This document shows positions 8,836-16,316 of a stretch of 54,184 nt of DNA, piece after piece (position 1 is the first letter of the stretch; each line of letters opens with the position of its first letter). Location: positions 1-54,184 of the forward strand of contig CAIRQX010000089.1 in NCBI GenBank assembly GCA_903880855.1, read 5' to 3'. Position numbers and translations under genes: made by a program. A model generated the notes under the pieces. It was given only the letters and a program-made list of their open reading frames with translations. It did no database searches and was not told the origin of the DNA. This DNA comes from an uncultured Burkholderiales bacterium (GTDB taxonomy: Bacteria > Pseudomonadota > Gammaproteobacteria > Burkholderiales > Burkholderiaceae_C).

Positions 8836-9675
8836 TTAATTTTTTACCAAACAAAACTCAAACTGCACCTCATTAAAGGGTTCTTGTAAGTTGTAGCGCT
8901 TGGCAACTTCTGCATTCTGGCAAGGTTTGAAATCCACAATCAAACCTTCGCGCACACCAAACACGGTGTCGTTGTCTATATAGGCGGATCCTGCGGGGAA
9001 CAACTCGGTTACCAAACCCACATAGCCAGGCGCACTGACGATCACATGGTAATGGGCGGGTCGCCAAATACTGCGCTTTGCTGCTGCCAACATGGCGCCC
9101 ACAGGGCCATCGGTGGGAACGGTATAGGGGTGCGGACGGATCGTCAGCAACTCAAAACTGCCGTCAGCCTCGCAATGGATTTTGCAGCGCAGGTTGTGCG
9201 GGTCTTGCTCAGAGTCTTGTGCTGGGTACAACCCGTTGTCTGCGTTTTGCCAAAAATCTAGTTCTGCGTTGGCGACGGGTTTGCCATTTTTATCTACGAC
9301 ACGGCCATGCAACCAAGTTCTCTCGCCCGCTTGGCCTTTCGTTAAGTCCACGCCATTGGGTTGCAACTGCGAATCGTGGTTATGAAACGGGCCTAAGACG
9401 CTACTAGATGTGCCGCCTACAGGTTGTGAAACCACGTCAACCATCGAGGAAATGCCCAACACATCAGACAGCAAACTAAATTCGTTGCGCTCTTCGGTGG
9501 TGATGTCTGCTGCAGCGGTTAGAAAAGTCAAACCTCGCATCCATTCTTCTTTGGTGAGCTTGGATTCGGCGACGAAAGCGTGCAAATGCTTGACCAACAA
9601 GGCCATCACCTCGCCCATGCGTGGGTCAGAGGCGGTAGCAAAACTGCGCATCGCAGCTTCGGTGACGGTTAGCAT
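8836..9675 (-). CDS. Intradiol ring-cleavage dioxygenase (hydroxyquinol/catechol 1,2-type)
   Basis: A 279-residue non-haem Fe(III) dioxygenase that opens catechol-type rings between the hydroxyls. An N-terminal helical dimerisation domain (residues about 1-100) is followed by the beta-sandwich catalytic domain. Candidate iron ligands are the Tyr in NGLYPAQD, the Tyr in HPYTVPTDGP, and both His of RPAHYHVIV. The length and two-domain layout fit hydroxyquinol or chlorocatechol 1,2-dioxygenases better than protocatechuate 3,4-dioxygenase. The start at 9675 is preferred over 9696 because AAAGGAAA lies just upstream. It is transcribed divergently from the SDR gene, across an ATCGAT operator pair. 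No maleylacetate reductase is adjacent, so hydroxyquinol as substrate remains a guess. Confidence 0.88.
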   Translation of the reverse strand: MLTVTEAAMRSFATASDPRMGEVMALLVKHLHAFVAESKLTKEEWMRGLTFLTAAADITTEERNEFSLLSDVLGISSMVDVVSQPVGGTSSSVLGPFHNHDSQLQPNGVDLTKGQAGERTWLHGRVVDKNGKPVANAELDFWQNADNGLYPAQDSEQDPHNLRCKIHCEADGSFELLTIRPHPYTVPTDGPVGAMLAAAKRSIWRPAHYHVIVSAPGYVGLVTELFPAGSAYIDNDTVFGVREGLIVDFKPCQNAEVAKRYNLQEPFNEVQFEFCLVKN

Positions 9676-9707
9676 AGGATTTCCTTTACAAGCCAATATG
9701 GGGTTTC

Positions 9708-9747
9708 ATCGATAATATTCGAAAACTATTATTTTTATCGATAAAAA
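9708..9747. promoter_or_regulatory. Putative GntR operator pair, site B (two ATCGAT palindromes)
   Basis: Between the divergent dioxygenase and SDR genes, ATCGAT occurs at 9708-9713 and 9737-9742. The second is the centre of a perfect 16-bp palindrome TTTTTATCGATAAAAA at 9732-9747. Core-to-core spacing is 29 bp, identical to site A at 3046-3080. An additional TTCGAA sits between them. This links the dioxygenase/Bug and SDR-to-Bug transcription units to the same GntR-family regulator encoded at 2357-3031. Inference from matching motif, spacing and position. Confidence 0.65.
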
Positions 9748-9777
9748 TCGCATTTCCAATCTTTTTGAAGCCAGCAC

Positions 9778-10545
9778 ATGCCCTCCACTTTTGCACCCAC
9801 AGACTCACTACAAGGCCGAATCGCCGTAATTACCGGCGGCACAGGTGCCATTGGTTTGGCCACAGCCAAACGACTCGCCACTTTAGGTGCGCGCTGTGTT
9901 TTGCTTTACAACTCAGAATCCGCCGAGTCTGCTGCCGCTAAAGCTGCCGCTCTTCCTGGTAGTGGTCATCTGTGTTTCAAAGCGCCCATCACGGACAGCC
10001 AAGCGCTCAAAAGTGTGGCCGCTGAGATTGAAAAGCAATGCAGCGTAGTGCACATTTTGGTCAACAGCGCTGGCTACACCAAGGCAGTTCCAGCAGCGGA
10101 TTTAGAAGCACTCACCGACGACTTGATCGACGATATTTTGAAAGTCAACTTTCGCGGCGTGATGTCAACAATCCGAGCCTTTATGCCTATGCTCAAAAAA
10201 TCAGAAGATGGTTTGATCGTCAACATCTCTTCGATTGCAGGCTTCACAGGCACAGGTAGTAACTTGGCTTACGTTGCAGCCAAAGCCAGTATTGATGTGG
10301 TGGGTGACGCATTGGCTAAAGCCTTTGCACCTCTCGTGCGTGTTATTTCCGTGTCACCTGGTGTCGTTGATTCCACCTTTGTGCCAGGCCGTGGCGCTGA
10401 TTTCAACGAAAAAGTGGCTGGCACGATTCCACTCAAACGCATCGGAACCGTCGACGATGTCGCAGCTGTCGTGCAAGCCTGCGCTACCACTATGCGTTAT
10501 GTCACCGGCACGCGCATCGTGGTCGATGGTGGCAGACATCTCTGA
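9778..10545 (+). CDS. Short-chain dehydrogenase/reductase (SDR)
   Basis: A 255-residue classical SDR. The Rossmann nucleotide-binding motif is TGGTGAIG (about residue 20), followed by the LVNSAGYT segment. The catalytic Ser lies in VNISSIAG and the active-site Tyr/Lys in YVAAKAS. The C-terminus ends VTGTRIVVDGGRHL as usual. It probably reduces or oxidises a hydroxyl/keto group of a pathway intermediate with NAD(P). It is the first gene of a plus-strand run (SDR, BKACE, MDR oxidoreductase, Bug) starting from the shared divergent promoter with operator pair B. The substrate cannot be told from the sequence. Confidence 0.87.
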   Translation: MPSTFAPTDSLQGRIAVITGGTGAIGLATAKRLATLGARCVLLYNSESAESAAAKAAALPGSGHLCFKAPITDSQALKSVAAEIEKQCSVVHILVNSAGYTKAVPAADLEALTDDLIDDILKVNFRGVMSTIRAFMPMLKKSEDGLIVNISSIAGFTGTGSNLAYVAAKASIDVVGDALAKAFAPLVRVISVSPGVVDSTFVPGRGADFNEKVAGTIPLKRIGTVDDVAAVVQACATTMRYVTGTRIVVDGGRHL

Positions 10546-10569
10546 TCACTTACTTTTAAGAACTAAGCC

Positions 10570-11454
10570 ATGAGCCAAAAAACTTTTCTGACCTGCGCGG
10601 TTACGGGCAACATCACTACTCCGGATCAAACGCCTCACCTGCCTATCACTCCCACTCAAATTGCAGACGAATGTTTGGCAGCAGCAGAAGCAGGGGCAGC
10701 GGCTGTTCATATCCATGTGCGCGATCCTAAAACTGGCAAACCTTCTATGGAACTGGAGCACTATCGCGAAGTGTTTGACAAAGTGCGGCGCGGCAACCCC
10801 GAGCTCATCATCAACCTCACTACGGGACCTGGCGGGCGATTTGTTCCAAGCCACGATGACCCTCGTGTTGCTGCTGCGGGCTCGACCTTAGTCGTCCCTG
10901 AAAAACGCGTGGAACACATCCGCGTTTTAAAACCAGATATTTGCTCTCTTGACTTGAACACCATGAATTCAGGCGGCGATGTGGTGATCAACACGCCACG
11001 CAATGTGCGCATCATGGCCAATGTGATGCGCGAAGCCGGTGTCAAACCTGAATTAGAAATTTTTGATTCAGGCGATATCCACCTCGCACGCGACTTGATA
11101 GCTGACGGCACATTGCAAGGACCTGGTTTGTGGACCTTTGTGACAGGCGTGAAGTATGGTTTCAATTCTTCACCCGAAACCTTGATGTATGCGCGAAGCT
11201 TGTTGCCTGCAGGTGCTATTTGGTCTGCGTTTGGCATTGGACGCTTTGAATTCCAATTTGTAGCGCTAGCAATGTGCGCAGGTGGCCATGTGCGCGTGGG
11301 CATGGAAGACAACATCTATTTAGAGAAAGGCGTACTGGCAAAAAGTAATGCCGAATTGGTGACTAAGGCCAAACGCATCATCCATGATTTGGGTGGTGAA
11401 TTGGCGACACCAAGTGAGGCGCGTGCAATGCTTCAGTTGCCCAATCGCAAATAA
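10570..11454 (+). CDS. Beta-keto acid cleavage enzyme (BKACE, DUF849 family)
   Basis: A 294-residue zinc-dependent TIM-barrel enzyme of the BKACE / 3-keto-5-aminohexanoate cleavage family. It condenses a beta-keto acid with acetyl-CoA to give acetoacetate and a new acyl-CoA. Typical features are the start TFLTCAVTGNITTPDQTPHLP, the metal-binding AAAVHIHVRDPKTGKPSM, and LTTGPGGRF. It lies 24 nt after the SDR gene, which could supply the keto acid by oxidising a hydroxy acid. It therefore marks the point where the pathway passes carbon into CoA thioesters. The family contains many unassigned specificities, so substrate is left open. Confidence 0.9.
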   Translation: MSQKTFLTCAVTGNITTPDQTPHLPITPTQIADECLAAAEAGAAAVHIHVRDPKTGKPSMELEHYREVFDKVRRGNPELIINLTTGPGGRFVPSHDDPRVAAAGSTLVVPEKRVEHIRVLKPDICSLDLNTMNSGGDVVINTPRNVRIMANVMREAGVKPELEIFDSGDIHLARDLIADGTLQGPGLWTFVTGVKYGFNSSPETLMYARSLLPAGAIWSAFGIGRFEFQFVALAMCAGGHVRVGMEDNIYLEKGVLAKSNAELVTKAKRIIHDLGGELATPSEARAMLQLPNRK

Positions 11455-11483
11455 TTCTTTCGATTTACCAAAGAGCGTTTTCC

Positions 11484-12479
11484 ATGACAGTAGATAAAAA
11501 AGCACTGCACGCCGTGCGTGTTCTTGCCAAAGCAGCTAACGCAGACGCATTGGCACCTCAAATTGTTGCGCAAGACCCACCCGCGCACAAAACAGGCGAA
11601 GCCTTGGTGCGTGTGCGTAGCGCAGGCGTGAACCCCAGCGACGTCAAGGCTGCTTTAGGTTTGATGCCACAAGCGGTGTTTCCTCGCATACCAGGTCGCG
11701 ACTATGCAGGTGTGGTGGTCGAAGGCCCCAGCAACTGGATTGGCAAAGAAATTTGGGGATCAGGCGGGGATGTAGGCATTACGCGTGATGGTTCACATGC
11801 AGGTTGGTTGGTGTTACCCGAAGGTGCTTTGCGTGAAAAACCCAAGCGCTTGAGTTTTGAAGAAGCGGGCTCAATTGGTGTGCCTTTCATCACGGCCTAT
11901 GAAGGCTTTCGTCGCAGTGGTTTGCCACAAGCGGGACAAACCGTGGCAGTGATGGGCGCCAATGGCAAAGTTGGACAAGCCGCGGTGCAACTGGCCGCGC
12001 AAGCGGGCGCTTTGGTGATCGCCGTACAAAGAGGTGCTACACCATCAGACCAACGCGTCAACGGTGTGCACTATATCGACGCCTCGCTTGGCAAAGTCGC
12101 TGAGACTATTCGTGAACTGAGCGCGGGCAAAGGCGCAAACATCGTTTTCAACACGGTAGGAAGTCCTTACTTTGAAGCGGCTAACCTGTCGATGGCCAAA
12201 GGCGCGACACAAATTTTTATCGCAACGCTTGAACGCCCAGTGCCTTTTGATATCTTCACGTTTTACCGAGGCATGCATACTTATGTAGGTATTGATACAT
12301 TAGCGCTTGATTGCATTCATACCAACGCCTTGATGCAAGCGATGTACGATGGTTTTGAAGCTGGCAGTCTGCAACCCTTTCAAGTCACACCGGATGCAGT
12401 TTTTGGACTAGACCAAGCATTGCGTGTTTACAAAGAAGTTTTAGGCGGCGCAAAACGCCGTATTGTTTTTAATCCTTAA
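11484..12479 (+). CDS. MDR-superfamily NADPH:quinone oxidoreductase-like protein
   Basis: A 331-residue zinc-free medium-chain dehydrogenase. The N-terminal GroES-like domain has VRVRSAGVNPSDVKAALG and IPGRDYAGVVVEGP. The Rossmann domain has the nucleotide motif AVMGANGKVGQAAVQLA. It lacks the cysteine set that binds structural zinc in alcohol dehydrogenases. Members reduce quinones or the double bond of alpha,beta-unsaturated carbonyls, which would fit an enoyl-type intermediate from ring cleavage. It sits between the BKACE gene (29 nt upstream) and a Bug gene (18 nt downstream), apparently in one transcript. The exact substrate is unknown. Confidence 0.85.
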   Translation: MTVDKKALHAVRVLAKAANADALAPQIVAQDPPAHKTGEALVRVRSAGVNPSDVKAALGLMPQAVFPRIPGRDYAGVVVEGPSNWIGKEIWGSGGDVGITRDGSHAGWLVLPEGALREKPKRLSFEEAGSIGVPFITAYEGFRRSGLPQAGQTVAVMGANGKVGQAAVQLAAQAGALVIAVQRGATPSDQRVNGVHYIDASLGKVAETIRELSAGKGANIVFNTVGSPYFEAANLSMAKGATQIFIATLERPVPFDIFTFYRGMHTYVGIDTLALDCIHTNALMQAMYDGFEAGSLQPFQVTPDAVFGLDQALRVYKEVLGGAKRRIVFNP

Positions 12480-12497
12480 TTTATAGGAGACAACGTA

Positions 12498-13490
12498 ATG
12501 GACAACACCACTTTTTTGACTCGCCGCCATGCATTGCAGTGGGCTGCGGCAGCCAGTGCATCTTCTACTTTGTCAGCATTTGGCCAAAGTGATTGGCCGC
12601 AAGGCAAAGCAATCACTTTCGTTGTTCCATTCACAGCAGGTAGCGGTACTGATGTCATTGCACGCACGATCGCAGAAAAATTGGGCCCCCTGCTTGGCGC
12701 GCAAATTGTGATCGACAACAAAACCGGAGCGGGTGGCACTGTTGGCGCGGCCTTGGTTGCCAAGGCACCTGCTGATGGTTACACCTTGCTAGTGCATAGC
12801 TCGGGGCATGTGGTCAATCCTGCCTTGTATCCCAAGCTAAGTTACGACACACTCAAAGACTTTGACGGCATCACGCCCTTGGCCAGTTTGCCTAATGTCA
12901 TCGTTGTATCTCCAGCTAAAGGCTACAAAGACGTCGCTGATTTAGTCGCCAAAGCAAAAGCACAACCAGGTGCTTTGAACTACGCATCTGCTGGAAATGG
13001 CTCGGCCACACACATGAATGCCGAAAAGTTTCGCGTCGCTACGGGTATTCAAGCGCAACATGTGCCTTACCGCGGAACACCAGAGGCTTTGACAGAAACC
13101 GCGTCAGGGCGTATCGATTGGTTTTTTGCGCCTTTGGTATCGGCTTTGCCTTTGATACAAAGTGGCCGATTGCAAGCCCTAGCGGTGAGTACGGCACAGC
13201 GTTCACCTCTATTGCCACAAATTCCATCGATCACAGATGCTGGATATGCAAGCGCGGCCTACACCTTCTGGGTCGGATTGTTCGTGACGGCCAAGACTCC
13301 CAAGCCCATCGTGAATAAATTACATGCGGGTGTGATGCAAGTATTGGCCATGCCCGATGTGAAAGACCGCCTAGATAAATTAGGCGCTGCGGCCATGCCG
13401 ATGCAACAAGAAGCGTTTGAGAAATATCTCGACAGCGAAACTGCGTCTGCTGCACAGTTAGTCAAGGCTGCTGGTATCAAGATCGAGTAA
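12498..13490 (+). CDS. Bug-family solute-binding protein, second copy
   Basis: A 330-residue Bug/TctC-type periplasmic receptor. TAGGAGAC precedes the ATG. The N-terminus contains a twin arginine (TRRHALQWAAAASASS) and ends near AFGQSDWP, so it may be exported by Tat rather than Sec, unlike the paralogue at 7835. Core motifs are ITFVVPFTAGSGTDVIAR, IDNKTGAGGTVGAALV and DGYTLLVHSSGH. It is the last gene of the SDR-BKACE-MDR run. Two receptors in one island, both without TctAB neighbours, may bind different intermediates, such as a substrate and a periplasmic product. One may also serve a sensor role. Confidence 0.9.
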   Translation: MDNTTFLTRRHALQWAAAASASSTLSAFGQSDWPQGKAITFVVPFTAGSGTDVIARTIAEKLGPLLGAQIVIDNKTGAGGTVGAALVAKAPADGYTLLVHSSGHVVNPALYPKLSYDTLKDFDGITPLASLPNVIVVSPAKGYKDVADLVAKAKAQPGALNYASAGNGSATHMNAEKFRVATGIQAQHVPYRGTPEALTETASGRIDWFFAPLVSALPLIQSGRLQALAVSTAQRSPLLPQIPSITDAGYASAAYTFWVGLFVTAKTPKPIVNKLHAGVMQVLAMPDVKDRLDKLGAAAMPMQQEAFEKYLDSETASAAQLVKAAGIKIE

Positions 13491-13515
13491 CTACCCGCTT
13501 TGGCCTTGGGGCAGA

Positions 13516-14712
13516 CTACTGAACAATGCCCTTATCTTTCAGGGCTTGGATTTGTGCTGGAGTTAGACCAATGTCTTGCAACACTGCATCGGTATCTTGT
13601 CCAATCTCTGGTGCGTTGCGGCGGTGCGAGCCTGGTGTGCGCGATAGTTTAGGAACAATTCCTGGCAATGCCAGTGCGCTGCCATCTGCCATCACAGTTT
13701 TCAAAATCATCTCTCGCGCTTGGTAATGCGGGTCTGTAGCAATGTCGGCAACGGTATAGATACGACCGGCCGGCACACTGGCTGCATCTAATAGTTCTAG
13801 CACTTGCGCAACAGAAAGTGTTGCAGTCCATACGCCAATAGCCGCATCAATTTCTTCTACGCGCTTCACACGCCCCGCGTTATCTGTAAGACCGACGTCT
13901 AAGCCTAAATCATCACGCCCCATGGTGTGCATCAGCCGTTTAAAAATACTGTCGCCATTGCCGGCAATCAATACATAACCACCGTCTTGGCATTTGTAGG
14001 CATTGCTAGGAGCGATGCCAGGCAAAGCGCTACCGGCTGCTTCACGCACCGCACCAAAAGCGCTGAACTCTGGCAACAAACTTTCCATGCAATTAAATAC
14101 CGCTTCATACAAAGCGACATCGATCACCTGCCCCTTGCCACTGGTGTGACGTTCATGCAAAGCTAGCAAGATACCAATCACGCCGTGTAGTGATGCCAGG
14201 GTGTCACCAATACTCACACCTACACGCACAGGCACACGGCCTGGTTCGGCCGTGAGATGCCGTAATCCGCTCATGGCTTCGGCCACCACACCAAAGCCTG
14301 GCTTGTCGCGGTAAGGGCCTGTTTGTCCGTAACCGCTGATGCGCAGCATGATGAGCTTTGGGTTGAGCGCAAGCAATTCATCTGGACCCAAACCCCAGCC
14401 TTCCATCGCACCAGGACGGAAGTTTTCTATCAAGACATCGGCATCTTTGACCAATTGCCGAACAATGTCTTGTGCTTCAGCTTGTTTTAAATCCAGAGCG
14501 ATGGAACGTTTGTTACGCGATTGAATTTGCCACCACACCGATGTGCCGTCTTTGAGCAAGCGCCATTTGCGCAAAGGGTCGCCTGTTGTGGGAGGCTCAA
14601 TTTTGATGACATCTGCGCCAAAATCTGCCAAAGTTTTAGCGGCAAATGGTCCGGCTATGAGTTGCCCGAGTTCGATGACACGTAGGTTACAAAGTGCTAA
14701 TGGAGATTGCAT
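13516..14712 (-). CDS. CaiB/BaiF family (class III) CoA-transferase
   Basis: A 398-residue class III CoA-transferase that moves CoA between carboxylic acids. Diagnostic parts are RVIELGQLIAGPFAAKTLAD, ADVIKIEPPTTGDPLRKW, ENFRPGAMEGWGLGPDEL and the region RVGVSIGDTLASLHG, whose Asp is the expected catalytic residue. The ATG at 14712 is chosen. A longer reading begins with TTG at 14742 and adds ten non-conserved residues. It converges on the Bug gene (25 nt apart) and so is outside that transcript, but it plausibly activates an acid of the same pathway. No regulator site like the ATCGAT pair was seen upstream. Confidence 0.88.
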   Translation of the reverse strand: MQSPLALCNLRVIELGQLIAGPFAAKTLADFGADVIKIEPPTTGDPLRKWRLLKDGTSVWWQIQSRNKRSIALDLKQAEAQDIVRQLVKDADVLIENFRPGAMEGWGLGPDELLALNPKLIMLRISGYGQTGPYRDKPGFGVVAEAMSGLRHLTAEPGRVPVRVGVSIGDTLASLHGVIGILLALHERHTSGKGQVIDVALYEAVFNCMESLLPEFSAFGAVREAAGSALPGIAPSNAYKCQDGGYVLIAGNGDSIFKRLMHTMGRDDLGLDVGLTDNAGRVKRVEEIDAAIGVWTATLSVAQVLELLDAASVPAGRIYTVADIATDPHYQAREMILKTVMADGSALALPGIVPKLSRTPGSHRRNAPEIGQDTDAVLQDIGLTPAQIQALKDKGIVQ

Positions 14713-14792
14713 AAGGCTCAGTTTATCAACGAGGCGCAACAAGCCTCTAGAATCGACACAAATTTGTCACTTGAACACAATACCATCTACAC

Positions 14793-16316
14793 ATGAAGCA
14801 AGGTACTTTATTGGCAGCCATAGACTTAGGCTCCAATAGTTTTAGATTAGAAATTGGGCGTTACGAACACGGTCAAATTCAACGCATTGAATATCTCAAA
14901 GAGACAGTGCGCCAAGGCAGTGGCTTCGATGAAAACAGAAACCTTTCGCAAGAATCTATGGTGCGCGGTTGGGAATGCTTGGCCCGCTTTGCGGAGCGCA
15001 TCGCAGGTTTTCAAAAATCACAGGTGCGTGTGGTTGCTACCCAAACACTGCGCGAAGCCAAGAACCGCGAAGCCTTTATCAAACGCGGACGTGACATATT
15101 AGGTTTTCCTATTGAAATTATTTCTGGCAGCGAAGAGGCACGCTTGATCTACCAAGGAGTTTCTCACCTATTGCCTACAGACCACAAGCGTCGTTTGGTA
15201 ATAGACATTGGCGGTCGCTCCACCGAATTGGTACTTGGGCAAAATTTACAAGCCCATGTCACAGGCTCATTCCGTGTTGGCAGCGTGGCTTGGTCAATGA
15301 AATATTTTCCTGACGGTGCTTTAACTGAACAAGCTTTCTCCAAAGCAGAAATTGCTGCCAAAGCCGTTCTAGAAGAAGCCCTTGAAAAATACCCACGTTC
15401 TCAATGGGACACTGCCTACGGTGCATCTGGAACGGTTGGTGCAGTCGCAGATGTATTACAAGCCGAGGGCTGGCCCGCTGGAGAAGTCACTATTGAAGGC
15501 CTTAACTGGCTAATCAAACAACTGTTACGTGCCGGCCATGTAGACAATGTGCGGCAACCAGGTTTAAAAGAAGACCGTCGTGCGGTCATTGGCGGTGGCG
15601 CCAGTGTTTTGCGCGCTTTGATGCAGTCGCTAGACATTGACAAACTCAATGTCGCCCAAGGCGCTTTAAGACAAGGCGTCTTATTTGAAATGGTGGAGCG
15701 CGATGACCAAGCCACGGATGTGCGTGATATCTCTATCCAACGCCTAGCGCAAAAATTTGCAGTTGACCAAACACAAAGCCAGCGCGTGAGTCGCGTTGCT
15801 TTGCAATTGTTTAACAAGACCATTGATCACTCTGAGTATGAAGCCCATTTGTTACAAAGACTGAAACGCAAACTCAGCTGGGCGGCTTCTATGCATGAGG
15901 TGGGCTTTGCTATCTCTCATAGCGATTACCACAAGCATGGCGCCTATATTTTGGAGAATGCAGACTTGCTGGGGTTCAGCATGCAAGAGCTACAACGCTT
16001 AGGCTTGCTCGTTTTGGGACATCGGGGTAAATTAAGAAAGTTAGAAGCAGATTTTGAAGAAGCTGAGTTCATCAAAATGCTCATCGCCCTGCGGATGGCT
16101 GTTATTTTGTGCCATGCCCGTAAAAATCCAGACCAATCTGGATTGGAATTTAACTGTAATGAAAAATCAAAGCAATTCACTTTGGAAGCAGACGCTGATT
16201 GGATAGAAAGCCATCCTCAGTCCGTGCATTTGCTACGCCAAGAAGTCATAGCTTGGCAAAAAACGCCTTGGGCTTTTGCTTTTACCCAAGCAGCCCGCGT
16301 CAAACAACCTGCTTAA
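14793..16316 (+). CDS. ppx: Exopolyphosphatase, Ppx/GppA family
   Basis: A 507-residue enzyme of the actin-like ASKHA fold that removes terminal phosphate from polyphosphate (or hydrolyses pppGpp). Phosphate-binding loops are visible as AAIDLGSNSFRLEIG at the N-terminus and LVIDIGGRSTELVLG at about residue 140. The acidic EARLIYQGV segment lies between them. A C-terminal HD-like helical domain follows (VALQLFN and later HEVGFAISHSDYHKHGAYIL). It converges with ppk1, the two stop codons overlapping by 4 nt at 16313-16316. Ppx versus GppA cannot be settled by eye; the ppk1 neighbour and the length favour Ppx. Confidence 0.92.
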   Translation: MKQGTLLAAIDLGSNSFRLEIGRYEHGQIQRIEYLKETVRQGSGFDENRNLSQESMVRGWECLARFAERIAGFQKSQVRVVATQTLREAKNREAFIKRGRDILGFPIEIISGSEEARLIYQGVSHLLPTDHKRRLVIDIGGRSTELVLGQNLQAHVTGSFRVGSVAWSMKYFPDGALTEQAFSKAEIAAKAVLEEALEKYPRSQWDTAYGASGTVGAVADVLQAEGWPAGEVTIEGLNWLIKQLLRAGHVDNVRQPGLKEDRRAVIGGGASVLRALMQSLDIDKLNVAQGALRQGVLFEMVERDDQATDVRDISIQRLAQKFAVDQTQSQRVSRVALQLFNKTIDHSEYEAHLLQRLKRKLSWAASMHEVGFAISHSDYHKHGAYILENADLLGFSMQELQRLGLLVLGHRGKLRKLEADFEEAEFIKMLIALRMAVILCHARKNPDQSGLEFNCNEKSKQFTLEADADWIESHPQSVHLLRQEVIAWQKTPWAFAFTQAARVKQPA

